A stretch of DNA of 64,000 bases from Phallusia mammillata. Taxonomy: Eukaryota > Chordata > Ascidiacea > Phlebobranchia > Ascidiidae. The stretch lies in NCBI GenBank assembly GCA_003260075.1, contig QLIY01000724.1, positions 19,968 through 83,967 on the forward strand, written 5' to 3'. Below are positions 27,601 to 38,714 of this stretch, in pieces (within the stretch, counting starts at the first letter, position 1; every line of letters begins with the position of its first letter). A program made the position numbers and the translations under genes. The notes beneath the pieces were generated by a model. It searched no databases. It saw only the letters and a program-made list of their open reading frames with translations, and had not been told where the DNA came from.

Positions 27601-30600
27601 TTCGCCACACTTTGACGGCGGGCGGCAAATCCTTGGGTGATTTAGGTATAGGTTGCACCTTTTTCTGACTTAAAAAGTACTTTTTTAGAATTTAAAAAAA
27701 AAAAACTATCTTTTTCTGCGTATTTTAACTGATATTTGCTTTTAACTTACCCCGATCATACTATAAAGCTTGTAATCTTTACAAACGGTGAGTCTTATTT
27801 TTTGCTGGGGAAAATTAAGGGTTTTAGGTACAACTGTGACAATATATATTCATGAACCTAAAATACACCTTAACAATAACCTTGACTCGAACCATTTAAT
27901 TCTGTTCCCAACAGCAACATTTAGAACGAGGTTTGACAAATGTTACCGCCGAGTTGAAAATCGAGTCTTTAAAAAGCCTAAAATATTTTAATTAATGTGT
28001 GTCGAAACAATTTACGCCGAACCGATCGTACGGAACGTTTGAACGATACATTAGTTCTAAATGATAATTAATCCTGTTCTATTTTCAAATTAAGCATTAC
28101 TACAAAACTTTACCAAAAAGATTTATCATTTGAACAATTATCATTTGCAACCTAACGTTTTTAAGACGTTGTTTGCTCGAATAACAAATTGATTTTTTTA
28201 TTAGGTTACGACAAAGTTGGTTTAAAATTTTCGTAGCATATTGTGATTTGCATCAGTTTGTAAATGCACATGTTGACTAATAAGTTCGCTGTATACTAAG
28301 GTTTTTATACGTTAAAATCATTTTTTAGACTATTTAAGAGTAAAGCTGGCACCGAAAGACTAACACCAGAAGAAGTAGGTTCGAAGCAGAAGATTAAATG
28401 GACGATATTGTACTAAAATAACTAGAACAGCGTAATAAACGCACGACGGTTGTCTACAAGTTGATTTAATCTGAAGCGATTTGCTTGTTGGAAAATTAAT
28501 AGGTGGTTAAGAATAACTAGTTGTAGGGCCTACTGTGATTGTCAGAAGTAAAAATGTCTTGTTTTATACAAATCTAAAGCAAAAACACACTAAAATAAAA
28601 GAAATAATAACACTGCTAATAGCCAAGTAATTCCATATCAATATAGTGTTACTTGACTTGAATTTTCCGAGTCCTAAACCAAAGTATTGTACTTATATCG
28701 TTGCGTAAAATGATTATTTGATTCGGGATTATAGTAAATCCTTCGAAAAACATAAAAATGGTCAACAAAGTGGAAAAATATTGTGAACATTCCAACATGA
28801 ACAACTGTCCCTAATATGTTTCAAATTAATGTCATGCTGCTGACCCTTACTCTTATACAGATAAACGGTGGTCCCGCGTATCACCTTAGCTGATGCAATA
28901 TGCGATAAGGAGGCTGTATTTATTTCGGCCAACACCCGGTGATAAAACTAAACGCATCCCCGGCCAAGATTTGAGGTGCGAATCTTTGATTGATCACATG
29001 TTTGGATCCTTAACGCCAAATACAATGCCTTAAGTAGCGTGGTAATAGCTAAAGGCCACGCTCAACCTATAAAACCAAAGCGGAAGGACTCCTTTCGCTG
29101 AAAAGTGACCTCAAAACAAGACATCACCATATTGTTGTAGGATCATCCATTTAAGTGTCAGCATTGCTTTATATCATAGCTGCGGTCATCCAACAAACCG
29201 CCTTGAAATGCAAGCGTCGGTTTATACAGCTTGATAATTGATCAGAAACGGTTGGGGTTTTGATAAAACTTGTGATGAAGTCTTTTATAAACCAGACCAG
29301 TGCTTTACCCCATCTGTTATCACCTGTCAGGTGCGCCAATAGCGTATCAATTTTAAATCCGTTCGTGCCGCCGGAAACGCCAAACAGTGACTTGCAACTG
29401 TGACAACAGGAGTCTTGCATACAAAGTCACTCCATCACCTTTTGGATGTGCTGAATTTGTGACTACCGCTGACCAAATGACCGATTACTTTCCTTCATCG
29501 ACTCTTTTGATGTCTTTTCTATAGTTACATAACTTTGCGAAGATAGTGTGGTTAAGTAAATCCAATCCGATGAAATTTGTAAGGATTACAATGTCTAAAT
29601 AGTGTACAATTTATTCCTGAACTTTTTATTTGATCCTGCACAAACAGGAAGTATAATGGTTTTACAAGAATTTGAAATTTTGTGTTGTATACAAATACGT
29701 TGTACAAAAATGGCAGATGTTGACGTAGAACTTACACATCACGTCAACATAAACATCACCCAATCGATCAAGCCCATGTTTTAATATTAACTCCACCTTT
29801 TCGATTCACCGTTGTGTTTTGAGCAAATCCTTGGCAAACACATCGTTCCGTTGTTGCGGCCAAACTAGTAGCCTTCTCTGCACCGTGCTTAGCATAGTCA
29901 TGCTCATGTTATTGTGACTGAATTATCGTAGAAGCCTGGTGTAACCACAAGGTTAATCTCACCGCCTCGTCGTGGTTATTTTGCGGGCAGCTAGCATTTT
30001 CGTGTTTGTAATCAGATAAAGATACAGAGAATTTATACAAAAGACGTGATAGCACCAAAAGAGGTTTGCTTGGCTATAGATTTGCCAACTGCGTGTTGAA
30101 CCTTGGCTACTGCCGGGTTTGCGAAAGGAATTTGCCGATTGAATCTGGAGGCACGTTTTCGGGCATGCCGGCAATATGTTTTCAGCGAAAAATATACGAA
30201 AAGACCAATCATATTTCACAAACAGATTAAATACCTTTTTCAAACACGACTGTGGATGTTAAATTATTGTGCAGTTTATAGGTATTTTTGTTACGTCTCC
30301 AAGCAAGCCATGTTTTTTTGTTTATAACAACGTTTATATTTTCCATTGTTAAACACGAAAAATAGGGTTGTTGCATAAAAAATCCTTCAAACTAAGATAT
30401 TTAAAACGAATGACCAAACCGGACCGTATTGGGAACTTTAGCGCACTCTTGCGGCTAAACAATTATACCACCAATCGTTTGAGCGGGATTGATCTTTGGG
30501 TTCGAAAGCTTACACAATCCGCTATGAGTTACTATCCTTGAAAATCGATTAGATAAGCTTTTTTGCACACAAGCCTATGTCTTGTAATGCAGTGAATACT

Positions 30601-32222
30601 TAATCACCTTGGCCGAGATCCTCTATTACGTGCACAAGTCGACACACCTTTTAAATTGCAATCGATTTTATGCTTGGCTTGCCTGTTTATTGGATTTTGT
30701 TTATCCCAAAGTTAAACGTCATTGACTTGTTCTTGCGGGGACTGTCAATCAGGCTTATGGCTAAATGGCGAACGACCTTAAACTATGGGAATGTTAGCGA
30801 ACTTTGGATATTGATTAAATCGATTTTCTACTGGTGTTATGGATAACCACATCCTCTTTGATGCGTCTACTGAGTCTGTAAACAAACTTAAAACTATATG
30901 GACTACCTAACTTTGTTTTAATTACTTCAAACCATGGTAAATCGTTCTTTTTGTACCCGGAACTGCGTCATACAATTGCAGTGATAACAACTTATTGCTT
31001 CCCACGCTAGGGTCCACCTACAGTATACTGTAGGCTACAGCCTGCTATAGCATCTGCGCTTGTTTCTGGGCTTCTTAACTTGCTGTCTTATTGGCTGCCG
31101 TAGCCTATATCGAAATCTTTTTAATCAGCATACTTTGAAGGCCAAAGCCTAATATACTTGATTTGCCAGATCACAAAAGAACAATATTTTTGATTTGTAT
31201 GAGAATTCGGTGCCTACACAAGCCGAACTAGCGGTAAATTACAAAAATTGGTTTGATGTTTTCTGCAACGTTAATTTGAAACCGAATGATGATTTAGAGA
31301 AAACTTAGCCTGTCATTAATTGATCCTAATAAAAGTTCAAAAGTAACAGTGTTTGTCAATAATTCTGAACAAAAGGAATTAATAACAAAAATAACATTCG
31401 TTTTTGCACGTTATACCACTTAGTTGTCTACTGAAGTTTACGTCGGCTATAACTTAATGGCACTTGGGCTATTCTTCATGTTGCTGAATTTAATACAGCA
31501 GTAAGACTATATGGTATGCATAGCCGATAATGTCAGCAAATTCACGAGTTTCGAATTTTGTTTTGGTGTTCAACTAAAATGCGTGTTTTTATATAGGCCC
31601 TAATATAGTCATTCAGAATCATTTTAGAACTGTTCTTATTTTGTTGCAGTTTTCTGTTTTCTCTCATAGTTTACAACAAAATATCGAAAAACTATGTACC
31701 ATTTCCGTAACAGCGTATTAGATTTACATCCTTTTCAATAAAAACAATAATTTTAATTGAGGCATTTTACGTTGGCATTAATAAACTTCAGCGTGTAAAT
31801 CAGCAAATCGGTCGCTGTATTTCAAGTGTTTGTTTTAGAAAAACAAATGCATTTTGCTTTTATAAGCATCGATCATCAGTGTCTAAAAACAATATATATA
31901 GGAACGGAATAAAACCAATAAATAAAAGGAGAAAATACAAGAATGACCCTCAATCGTCGCAGTCCTTTGATTTACTTGAAAAGAGATTTTATTAATAAGA
32001 AAAGATTTACTACGCTGACATTATAGTTCGTTAATTTAATTAAATATCAAATCGGAAGAAGCCAATTTCCGTCTAAAACAGAAACGTCCATTTTTGTTCA
32101 CTGCATAATGTTTCAACCGCCCAGATTTTTTTTAATTGAGTGTCCTAATTTTCATTCATTTTAATACACTATCACAAACGCCCCTACTGATTTTGGGGGG
32201 AAATGAATGTTATTCTTTACAA
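24650..32222. other. Intergenic region upstream of the LGR gene, no gene recognised
   Basis: This 7.6 kb stretch lies between the LGR start and the hAT element. The part at about 25390-26440 is less AT-rich and carries overlapping open frames on both strands (for example 25964-26323 plus), but none resembles a known family. It could hold the LGR promoter, 5' untranslated exons or enhancers. The rest is AT-rich with only short open frames and no structure I could support. Confidence 0.5.
25542..25932. repeat. 195-base exact duplication joined by a single n
   Basis: Copies at 25542-25736 and 25738-25932 appear identical and are separated only by n at 25737. This is the expected look of two overlapping contig ends scaffolded without merging, so the true genome probably has one copy. 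Confidence 0.9.
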
Positions 32223-32274
32223 CAGGGATCACCAACCCTATGCCCGCGGGCACCTGGTCGCCCGTTGGATCATT

Positions 32275-32276
<2 letters not shown>

Positions 32277-32365
<89 letters not shown>
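32277..32365 (+). repeat. 89-base G homopolymer inside the hAT element
   Basis: This is an uninterrupted G run with no duplicated flanks, unlike most other runs in the window. Its poly-Gly or poly-Pro translations are not genes. It may be an expanded tract or a sequencing or assembly artefact. Confidence 0.85.
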
Positions 32366-32366
<1 letters not shown>

Positions 32367-32537
32367 AGCGTAATGAGTTGCCTTAATAACGACAACCCAA
32401 CGGAACCAACCAGCGACACAATTTTTCGTCGCGACCTAGTGTAGTATAGTGCCAAGGACCGCACAGCTTAGTAAGATGAGTAATAATGTTTTAAAAGAAA
32501 TCGGGCTCTGTTTTTTCGTTTGGATGAAAATCGTGAC

Positions 32538-32549
32538 ATGTAAGTTTGA
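32538..32549 (+). repeat. Left target-site duplication of the Penelope-like element
   Basis: 'atgtaagtttga' here is repeated exactly at 37859-37870, bracketing the tandem Penelope-like insertion. Variable target duplications of about this size are known for Penelope-like elements. Confidence 0.8.
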
Positions 32550-32585
32550 CAGACTGAAAACTTTGACAAGTCTGAAGTCGTCCAC

Positions 32586-32646
32586 CGTTTTATTAGACAT
32601 ATATATTTCGCCTAAGTAATAGGCATCGTCAGTATCTAAAAACAAA
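32586..32646 (-). ncRNA. Hammerhead-ribozyme-like motif in the 3' pseudo-LTR
   Basis: On the minus strand the core box CUGACGA (32632-32626; consensus CUGANGA) is followed by a stem-loop closed by GCCUA and UAGGC, then GAAA (32609-32606). A short stem III with an AU-rich loop follows, ending at a GUC cleavage triplet (32598-32596). The flanks can form part of stem I. Hammerhead motifs with very short stem III are established in Penelope-like pseudo-LTRs. One U next to stem II must bulge or mispair, so activity is unproven. Confidence 0.65.
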
Positions 32647-32912
32647 ACAGCGCTAAAAAATGGTATGCAAGTTTAACTATAAAGCACAAACAAACGTATT
32701 AAAAACTGCTGACAGTAAGGTAGAACTGGGACCTGCAGATGGCGCGGCCAAACACGCACTAGTAAAGATGTAAAGAAAAGGAAAAACGCTCAATCTGTGG
32801 CGCGGGGCAAAAAAAGTAGATAAGGACGGCAGAAGCGTTGTAAAAAACAATGGCGGAAACACTGATAAAAAATGAACGGACAAAATGCGCGTAGGAATAA
32901 AAGAATAAAATG

Positions 32913-35756
32913 TTATTTAATGTAGGGTAAAAACATTTTTTGTATGTTTATTTCAGCTCCAATCTTGCTGGCCCACTTACTTTCATAGATGTCCAGTAGA
33001 TGGATAGGTGGCTGCTCCAAAAACTGCACCCGAAAACACGTGCTGATAGGGTCACGGGCGTTGGCGCTATGCTCTGTGGCATAGTGCTGACAAAGGGCTG
33101 CCTTTTCGTTATAATCACCCGGTTTGAATGAATTCCACATAGATCTGTGTCCCGTCCAACGTACTGAAAACTTATTTTTTGTTTGACCGACATACTGCTT
33201 TTGGCATATTGTGCAGGTGGCAGCATATATGCCATAGTTGCGGCATGTGAGTGTTTGCCGTAACTTTGTTACACCCTTTTTGCTTTGTATGTTAGTGGTA
33301 TAGTCAACCATTCCTTTGTGATTTCCAAAGTGTCCACACAAAGCACAGTGTCCACAAGGTGCAGATGAGCCCCCAATAGGCATGGAACTGTTTTCCCCGA
33401 CTTGCGCTAGCCGTCTGTAGCGGGTAAGGAGGTTTCCGAGTGTTGGTGGTCGTTTGTATGTTGTTGTGATATTTTTTACCAAACTTCGGTCTTTTGCGGA
33501 AGGTTGGAGTAGTGATGGAAAGCTCGTTGCCCAAACATTCAGAGCCTTTTGCGAGCTGTTGCCATTCGAGGGTGGAAATCTGTTTGTCCACATACTTGCT
33601 TTTTCAATGACGTCATTTGTCATTGACGTAGGGAAGCAGGATAGTTTGGCTTTGATACGCAGTTTGCCAAGGCTGGCTCTGAAATCATCGTCACGTTCGT
33701 TTAAGCGCCGTAGTCGTTTTGACTCTCCATGTATAATGGACTTAAAAACGGAAGGAGGGTGGTGGGACCATCCGTTTAAAAATCGTCGGCCGGTTGCGGT
33801 GTCTTTGACGTAGTCTGTTGTTTTAAATTTAAATTTATTCTGTCGGCTGATGACGTGGTTTACATCCAGAAATGGAATATGCCCCTCGGTTTGGGCGGTT
33901 GTAAGGTAGTTGTGGGTTATTTCCAAACCGTGAGTGGCAAACACGCTCTCGATACCCCTAATGGTTGTTCTGAAGATATCGTAGCCAAAACAGAGATAAA
34001 TCATATCGTCAATGAACCTCATGAACAGTTCTGTTCTTTGTATAAAGCACGCTGCCTGCACCATGATATAATGAACGCCAATGTTGGCGAGCGAGACAGA
34101 ATGGTTGTCACCAGTTACGATGCCCTTTTTCTGAGTGTAAAAATTGTCCCCGTGTTTGAGGATGGCATTTTCCAAACATAAGAATGTTAGTTCGATGAGG
34201 TTTTCTATACTATGTTTGCTGAAGTTGCTCTCCGTTGCAAGCGCGTCTTTAAGCGCCGCACGCAGGTGCGACCGGTCCATGTTGTTGTAAAGTGATTTGA
34301 CATCTGCTGTTACGATAAACAGAGGCGTATCCGCAAGTTGTTTTTCAATTGTTGATGTTGTCTTGTCCTTCCAATTTAAAAGTTCACGTAAATAATGAGA
34401 ACTGTCCCGGCAGTACTCAGGAACAACGGCTTGGTTGTATGAGACACTTATTGGCTTTAACAGATATTCTAAGAACGCTGTAATTCTGGACATGGGTGTG
34501 TGACTCAGCGATTGCAGCAACCGAACAGGTATTTCACTGACGTCCATCTCTACCAGTTGCTTCAAACCCACCTTGTGCGTTTTGAACAAGGGATAGGCGT
34601 ATGATGGTGTACAACATGAAAAGTGCTTAGCCGAGGGGCCAGGAACATGTTGATAGCTATTTCCCTTGCATTTTATACCGAGTGTGTGCCATAGCATTAT
34701 GTCGCTTAAAACGTTATCTCTGTGAAGGTTTATGATTTTTTCTTCACACTTCTTTTTGGCCCGAGAAAGGTTTCCTAAGTATACTTCAGAGGAATATTCC
34801 AGCTTGACGTGTGTTTCGAGCGATTTTTCCATAACCTGTTGGTAGTCTTCATAGTCAATGATTATGATTTTGCCATCCTTGTCCGATTTGCAAATGACAA
34901 TTGTGTGGCTTGATGTCAGGCGAATCAGCTTGCGTAGACTCCACTTCATGCTGGTATTAAGGTTGCATCGTTGGTGATACCGTTGCATTACCTTTGTTCC
35001 TAATTGACGCAGCTTGGCGAAGGCAATATCACCATAAACTTTAATGGCGTCACCAAGAAGGTCTTTATGTGGTCTGGAGTATTTTTGCACTTTTAGTTTT
35101 TCGGGTATCGCTGGTTCTTGGTGATTTTCTTCGAACAGTGAACTCCACTCGAGCCTCCGAACATGTTGGTAGGCATTTAACCACTCGCGATTTTCAATTG
35201 TTTCCGTCCACCGTGGTGTAGGAGCGAAATTGAGACCGTAACTAAGCAACAGCTTGTCGTTAAAATCCAATGTCACGGAGGACTTATTGATAACGGTTTG
35301 TCCTAGGTTGTCGACTAACGCTGCTTTTCTTAACGTATCACGTCGGTTGTTGTATCTTTTTCTATCTTTCTTGTTTCTCCTGTTTTTTGACGTATTGCTG
35401 TAATTGGTGGGTGTTTTGAATTGAGATAAATTGGTCATTAAGCGCGTTTTTTCCTGTTTTCTGTATAAAAAGTTGAATTTCCTGATATGTTTCCGTTTAC
35501 ATGTCACATTGGCGTATCTTAATTGTTCCCGATCAACCTTCGTAAGATTGTGCCAAGAAGGTTCTATTTTGGCCGCTGCGTTTTGCAGTCGAGGAAGGTC
35601 TTTAGCAATTCTTCTCTGTTGTTGAATTAAAAGCAAGTCAAAATCCATACCCTTGCGTTGGTTTGATGGCAGTAGAACGTTGCATGATAAACAACGTTTG
35701 AGCAAGACCGTCCTTTGTTTGTACGATACGTACTGCAAGAACTGCTTGTTGGTCAT
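32913..35756 (-). CDS. Penelope-like polyprotein: reverse transcriptase plus GIY-YIG endonuclease
   Basis: This intact 947-residue ORF encodes the retroelement's replication protein. The N-terminal 400 residues are basic and hydrophilic. RT motifs are visible: 'TADVKSLYNNM' near 483-493 (motif A, catalytic Asp), 'KGIVTGDNHSVSLANIG' near 545 (motif B), and FIDD at about 581-584 (motif C, catalytic Asp pair). A Cys cluster 'CGHCALCGH' precedes the C-terminal GIY-YIG domain, with GIY near 842, YVG near 855 and a conserved Arg in 'FSVRWTGHR'. The RT followed by GIY-YIG order identifies a Penelope-like element rather than a LINE or LTR element. No frameshift or stop is present, so it could be functional. 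Confidence 0.95.
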   Translation of the reverse strand: MTNKQFLQYVSYKQRTVLLKRCLSCNVLLPSNQRKGMDFDLLLIQQQRRIAKDLPRLQNAAAKIEPSWHNLTKVDREQLRYANVTCKRKHIRKFNFLYRKQEKTRLMTNLSQFKTPTNYSNTSKNRRNKKDRKRYNNRRDTLRKAALVDNLGQTVINKSSVTLDFNDKLLLSYGLNFAPTPRWTETIENREWLNAYQHVRRLEWSSLFEENHQEPAIPEKLKVQKYSRPHKDLLGDAIKVYGDIAFAKLRQLGTKVMQRYHQRCNLNTSMKWSLRKLIRLTSSHTIVICKSDKDGKIIIIDYEDYQQVMEKSLETHVKLEYSSEVYLGNLSRAKKKCEEKIINLHRDNVLSDIMLWHTLGIKCKGNSYQHVPGPSAKHFSCCTPSYAYPLFKTHKVGLKQLVEMDVSEIPVRLLQSLSHTPMSRITAFLEYLLKPISVSYNQAVVPEYCRDSSHYLRELLNWKDKTTSTIEKQLADTPLFIVTADVKSLYNNMDRSHLRAALKDALATESNFSKHSIENLIELTFLCLENAILKHGDNFYTQKKGIVTGDNHSVSLANIGVHYIMVQAACFIQRTELFMRFIDDMIYLCFGYDIFRTTIRGIESVFATHGLEITHNYLTTAQTEGHIPFLDVNHVISRQNKFKFKTTDYVKDTATGRRFLNGWSHHPPSVFKSIIHGESKRLRRLNERDDDFRASLGKLRIKAKLSCFPTSMTNDVIEKASMWTNRFPPSNGNSSQKALNVWATSFPSLLQPSAKDRSLVKNITTTYKRPPTLGNLLTRYRRLAQVGENSSMPIGGSSAPCGHCALCGHFGNHKGMVDYTTNIQSKKGVTKLRQTLTCRNYGIYAATCTICQKQYVGQTKNKFSVRWTGHRSMWNSFKPGDYNEKAALCQHYATEHSANARDPISTCFRVQFLEQPPIHLLDIYESKWASKIGAEINIQKMFLPYIK

Positions 35757-35870
35757 ACTGAGCTACACAGGACGTCGCTGCTTGTAGACAATAAACTGTG
35801 TAGTATATTATAAATCACGAGTCACCAGAGACTCAGTACGACAGATGGAGACAACAGTCGCATATAATAA
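35757..35870 (-). promoter_or_regulatory. 5' leader of the complete Penelope-like copy
   Basis: These 114 bases lie between the upstream pseudo-LTR and the ORF start. They are absent from the truncated copy. They probably contain the 5' untranslated region; no specific promoter element is identified. Confidence 0.45.
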
Positions 35871-35906
35871 CAGACTGAAAACTTTGACAAGTCTGAAGTC
35901 GTCCAC

Positions 35907-35967
35907 CGTTTTATTAGACATATATATTTCGCCTAAGTAATAGGCATCGTCAGTATCTAAAAACAAA
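35907..35967 (-). ncRNA. Second hammerhead-ribozyme-like motif, in the internal pseudo-LTR
   Basis: This is the same motif as at 32586-32646: CUGACGA (35953-35947), stem-loop, GAAA (35930-35927), then a short stem ending in GUC (35919-35917). Its position just upstream of the complete copy is where self-cleavage would release a unit-length transcript beginning near that copy. Confidence 0.65.
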
Positions 35968-36223
35968 ACAGCGCTAAAAAATGGTATGCAGGTATAACTA
36001 TAAAGCACAAACAAAACATATTAAAAACTGCTGACAGTAAGGTAGAACTAGGACCTGCAGATGGCGCGGCCAAACACGCACTAGTAAAGATGGAAAGAAA
36101 AGGAAAAACGCTCAATCTGTGGCGCGGGGCAAAAGAAGGTAGATAAGGACGGCAGAAGCGTTGTAAAAACCAATGGCGGAAACACTGATAAAAATGAACG
36201 CGTAGGAATAAACAAATAAAATG

Positions 36224-37858
36224 TTATTTAATGTAGGGTAAAAACATTTTTTGTAAGTTTATTTCAGCTCCAATCTTGCTGGCCCACTTACTTTCATAGA
36301 TGTCCAGTAGATGGATAGGTGGCTGCTCCAAAAACTGCACCCGAAAACACGTGCTGATAGGGTCACGGGCGTTGGCGCTATGCTCTGTGGCATAGTGCTG
36401 ACAAAGGGCTGCCTTTTCGTTATAATCACCCGGTTTGAAAGAATTCCACATAGATCTGTGTCCCGTCCAACGTACTGAAAACTTATTTTTTGTTTGACCG
36501 ACATACTGCTTTTGGCATATTGTGCAGGTGGCAGCATATATGCCATAGTTGCGGCATGTGAGTGTTTGCCGTAACTTTGTTACACCCTTTTTGCTTTCTA
36601 TGTTAGTGGTATAGTCAACCATTCCTTTGTGATTTCCAAAGTGTCCACACAAAGCACAGTGTCCACAAGGTGCAGATGAGCCCCCAATAGGCATGGAACT
36701 GTTTTCCCCGACTTGCGCTAGCCGTCTGTAGCGGGTAAGGAGGTTTCCGAGTGTTGGTGGTCGTTTGTATGTTATTGTGATATTTTTTACCAAACTTCGG
36801 TCTTTTGCGGAAGGTTGTAGTAGTAATGGAAAGCTCGTTGCCCAAACATTCAGAGCCTTTTGCGAGCTGTTGCCATTCGAGGGTGGAAATCTGTTTGTCC
36901 ACATACTTGCTTTTTCAATGACGTCATTTGTCATTGACGTAGGGAAGCAGGATAGTTTGGCTTTGATACGCAGTTTGCCAAGGCTGGCTCTGAAATCATC
37001 GTCACGTTCGTTTAAGCGCCGTAGTCGTTTTGACTCTCCATGTATAATGGACTTAAAAACGGAAGGAGGGTGGTGGGACCATCCGTTTAAAAATCGTCGG
37101 CCGGTTGCGGTGTCTTTGACGTAGTCTGTTGTTTTAAATTTAAATTTATTCTGTCGGCTGATGACGTGGTTTACATCCAGAAATGGAATATGCCCCTCGG
37201 TTTGGGCGGTTGTAAGGTAGTTGTGGGTTATTTCCAAACCGTGAGTGGCAAACACGCTCTCGATACCCCTAATGGTTGTTCTGAAGATATCGTAGCCAAA
37301 ACAGAGATAAATCATATCGTCAATGAACCTCATGAACAGTTCTGTTTTTTGTATAAAGCACGCTGCCTGCACCATGATATAATGAACGCCAATGTTGGCG
37401 AGCGAGACAGAATGGTTGTCACCAGTTACGATGCCCTTTTTCTGAGTGTAAAAATTGTCCCCGTGTTTGAGGATGGCATTTTCCAAACATAAGAATGTTA
37501 GTTCGATGAGGTTTTCTATACTATGTTTGCTGAAGTTGCTCTCCGTTGCAAGCGCGTCTTTAAGCGCCGCACGCAGGTGCGACCGGTCCATGTTGTTGTA
37601 AAGTGATTTGACATCTGCTGTTACGATAAACAGAGGCGTATCCGCAAGTTGTTTTTCAATTGTTGATGTTGTCTTTTCCTTCCAATTTAAAAGTTCACGT
37701 AAATAATGAGAACTGTCCCGGCAGTACTCAGGAACAACGGCTTGGTTGTATGAGACACTTATTGGCTTTAACAGATATTCTAAGAACGCTGTAATTCTGG
37801 ACATGGGTGTGTGACTCAGCGATTGCAGCAACCGAACAGGTATTTCACTGACGTCCAT
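36224..37858 (-). pseudogene. 5'-truncated Penelope-like ORF (544 codons)
   Basis: It corresponds to residues 404-947 of the complete ORF and keeps RT motifs A to C and the GIY-YIG domain, without stops. It lacks the N-terminal 403 residues, because the element is cut at 37858 exactly at the target duplication. The apparent start Met is an internal codon. The protein differs from the complete copy at about six residues (for example KDK to EKT, IQR to IQK, NIQ to NIE, INI to INL). Confidence 0.92.
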
Positions 37859-37870
37859 ATGTAAGTTTGA
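37859..37870 (+). repeat. Right target-site duplication of the Penelope-like element
   Basis: 'atgtaagtttga' exactly matches 32538-32549 and marks the junction of the truncated Penelope-like copy with hAT interior sequence. Confidence 0.8.
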
Positions 37871-38173
37871 ACAATATCACTTTGACAATGATACAAAACA
37901 CATTTTATTTGAACACATTGCTTCAACATGTTTGTACTTATGTTTTGAACTGGTAGCCCTCGAGCCATTTGGTTATCTTAAGGTAGCCCTCGGGTTTCAA
38001 AAGGTTGGTGACCCCTGCTTTACAATTTACAAGGCAAGCCATATACAGGTAAAGATTCAATAGTACGTTTTGCAACTAAACAACGTAAATTAATCCATAT
38101 GTGTTTTTTGAAACGGTAGATTTCCACCACGAAAAACAAATTGTAACTTTCGTCACACATGACGGGCACACTC

Positions 38174-38203
38174 TCACGTGATGAATCATGACGTATGACG
38201 TCA
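38174..38203 (+). promoter_or_regulatory. E-box/CLEAR-like and CRE sites upstream of CHMP1B
   Basis: TCACGTGA at 38174-38181 and TGACGTCA at 38196-38203 are both perfect palindromes, about 570-590 bases upstream of the start codon. The first matches the core bound by TFEB/MITF or USF-type bHLH-ZIP factors, the second ATF/CREB. The role is inferred from position and motif only. Confidence 0.45.
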
Positions 38204-38714
38204 TGTGATCAAACATAAACAGAAGTGATTCTACGTCACATCAAGTCAGCTGAGTCTTGGTCAGAAAAGTTCAATTTGTAATTTGTATTTTTCATTTCAT
38301 TGTGTCTATCCTGCTTAGCAAACCTACCAAGGGTCTTTCTTACGAATTTATATTTCAGTAAGCGAAAAAACTTCTTATTTTTGAGTGCAGTAAGCTGCTA
38401 AGTACTTCGTTAGTGCGACAGACTTGCATTTGGTTTTACTATTCCAAGTGTTTATGAGGCAAGCTGTATTGATTTATCAAAGTGTTTCTTTTGAAACTTT
38501 TTTGGTTTGGTGCGTGTATTCCCCTTTTGAAATTTGTATTGTGGATATTGGTATATTGTTTTCGTGAATGTTTTCACGGATTTGTTGTACATGATTTGCT
38601 ATCCAGAAAACGTAATTGGGTAAAGCTGAATACAATATACTCCCTAGTGTATGCTGAACAAATTCACCTGTCCTAAAATCACACAACCATATTTTTTCTG
38701 TGTGTTTTAGAGTA

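Larger units (their letters stand above)
32550..37858 (-). mobile_element. Tandem Penelope-like retroelement (one full copy plus a 5'-truncated copy)
   Basis: Transcribed from high to low coordinates, it begins with a 5'-truncated copy (coding part 36224-37858). That copy's 3' region (35871-36223) acts as pseudo-LTR upstream of a complete copy (ORF 32913-35756, 3' region 32550-32912). The two 3' regions are nearly identical. Head-to-tail arrangement, pseudo-LTRs and a truncated leading copy are typical of Penelope-like elements. A 12-base duplication 'atgtaagtttga' flanks the whole unit, showing that it entered as one insertion into the hAT element. Near-identity and an intact ORF suggest recent activity. 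Confidence 0.92.
32223..38017 (+). mobile_element. hAT-type DNA element interrupted by a Penelope-like element
   Basis: The left terminus reads 'cagggatcaccaacc' and the right terminus is its near reverse complement, 'ggttggtgacccctg'. Both ends are flanked by the same 8 bases, 'ctttacaa' (32215-32222 and 38018-38025). Short terminal inverted repeats starting CAG with an 8-base target duplication are hallmarks of hAT transposons. No transposase is left, so it is non-autonomous. The interior holds an 89-base G run and the 5.3 kb Penelope-like insertion. The host part is only about 490 bases. Confidence 0.88.

Noticed and set aside
32136-32464. Poly-Gly and poly-Pro open frames over the long G run
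   Set aside because: They arise only because a homopolymer lacks stop codons; there is no flanking coding signal.
33454-37492. Paired plus-strand frames in both Penelope-like copies
   Set aside because: They recur only because the underlying element is duplicated; the minus strand holds the RT and GIY-YIG motifs.
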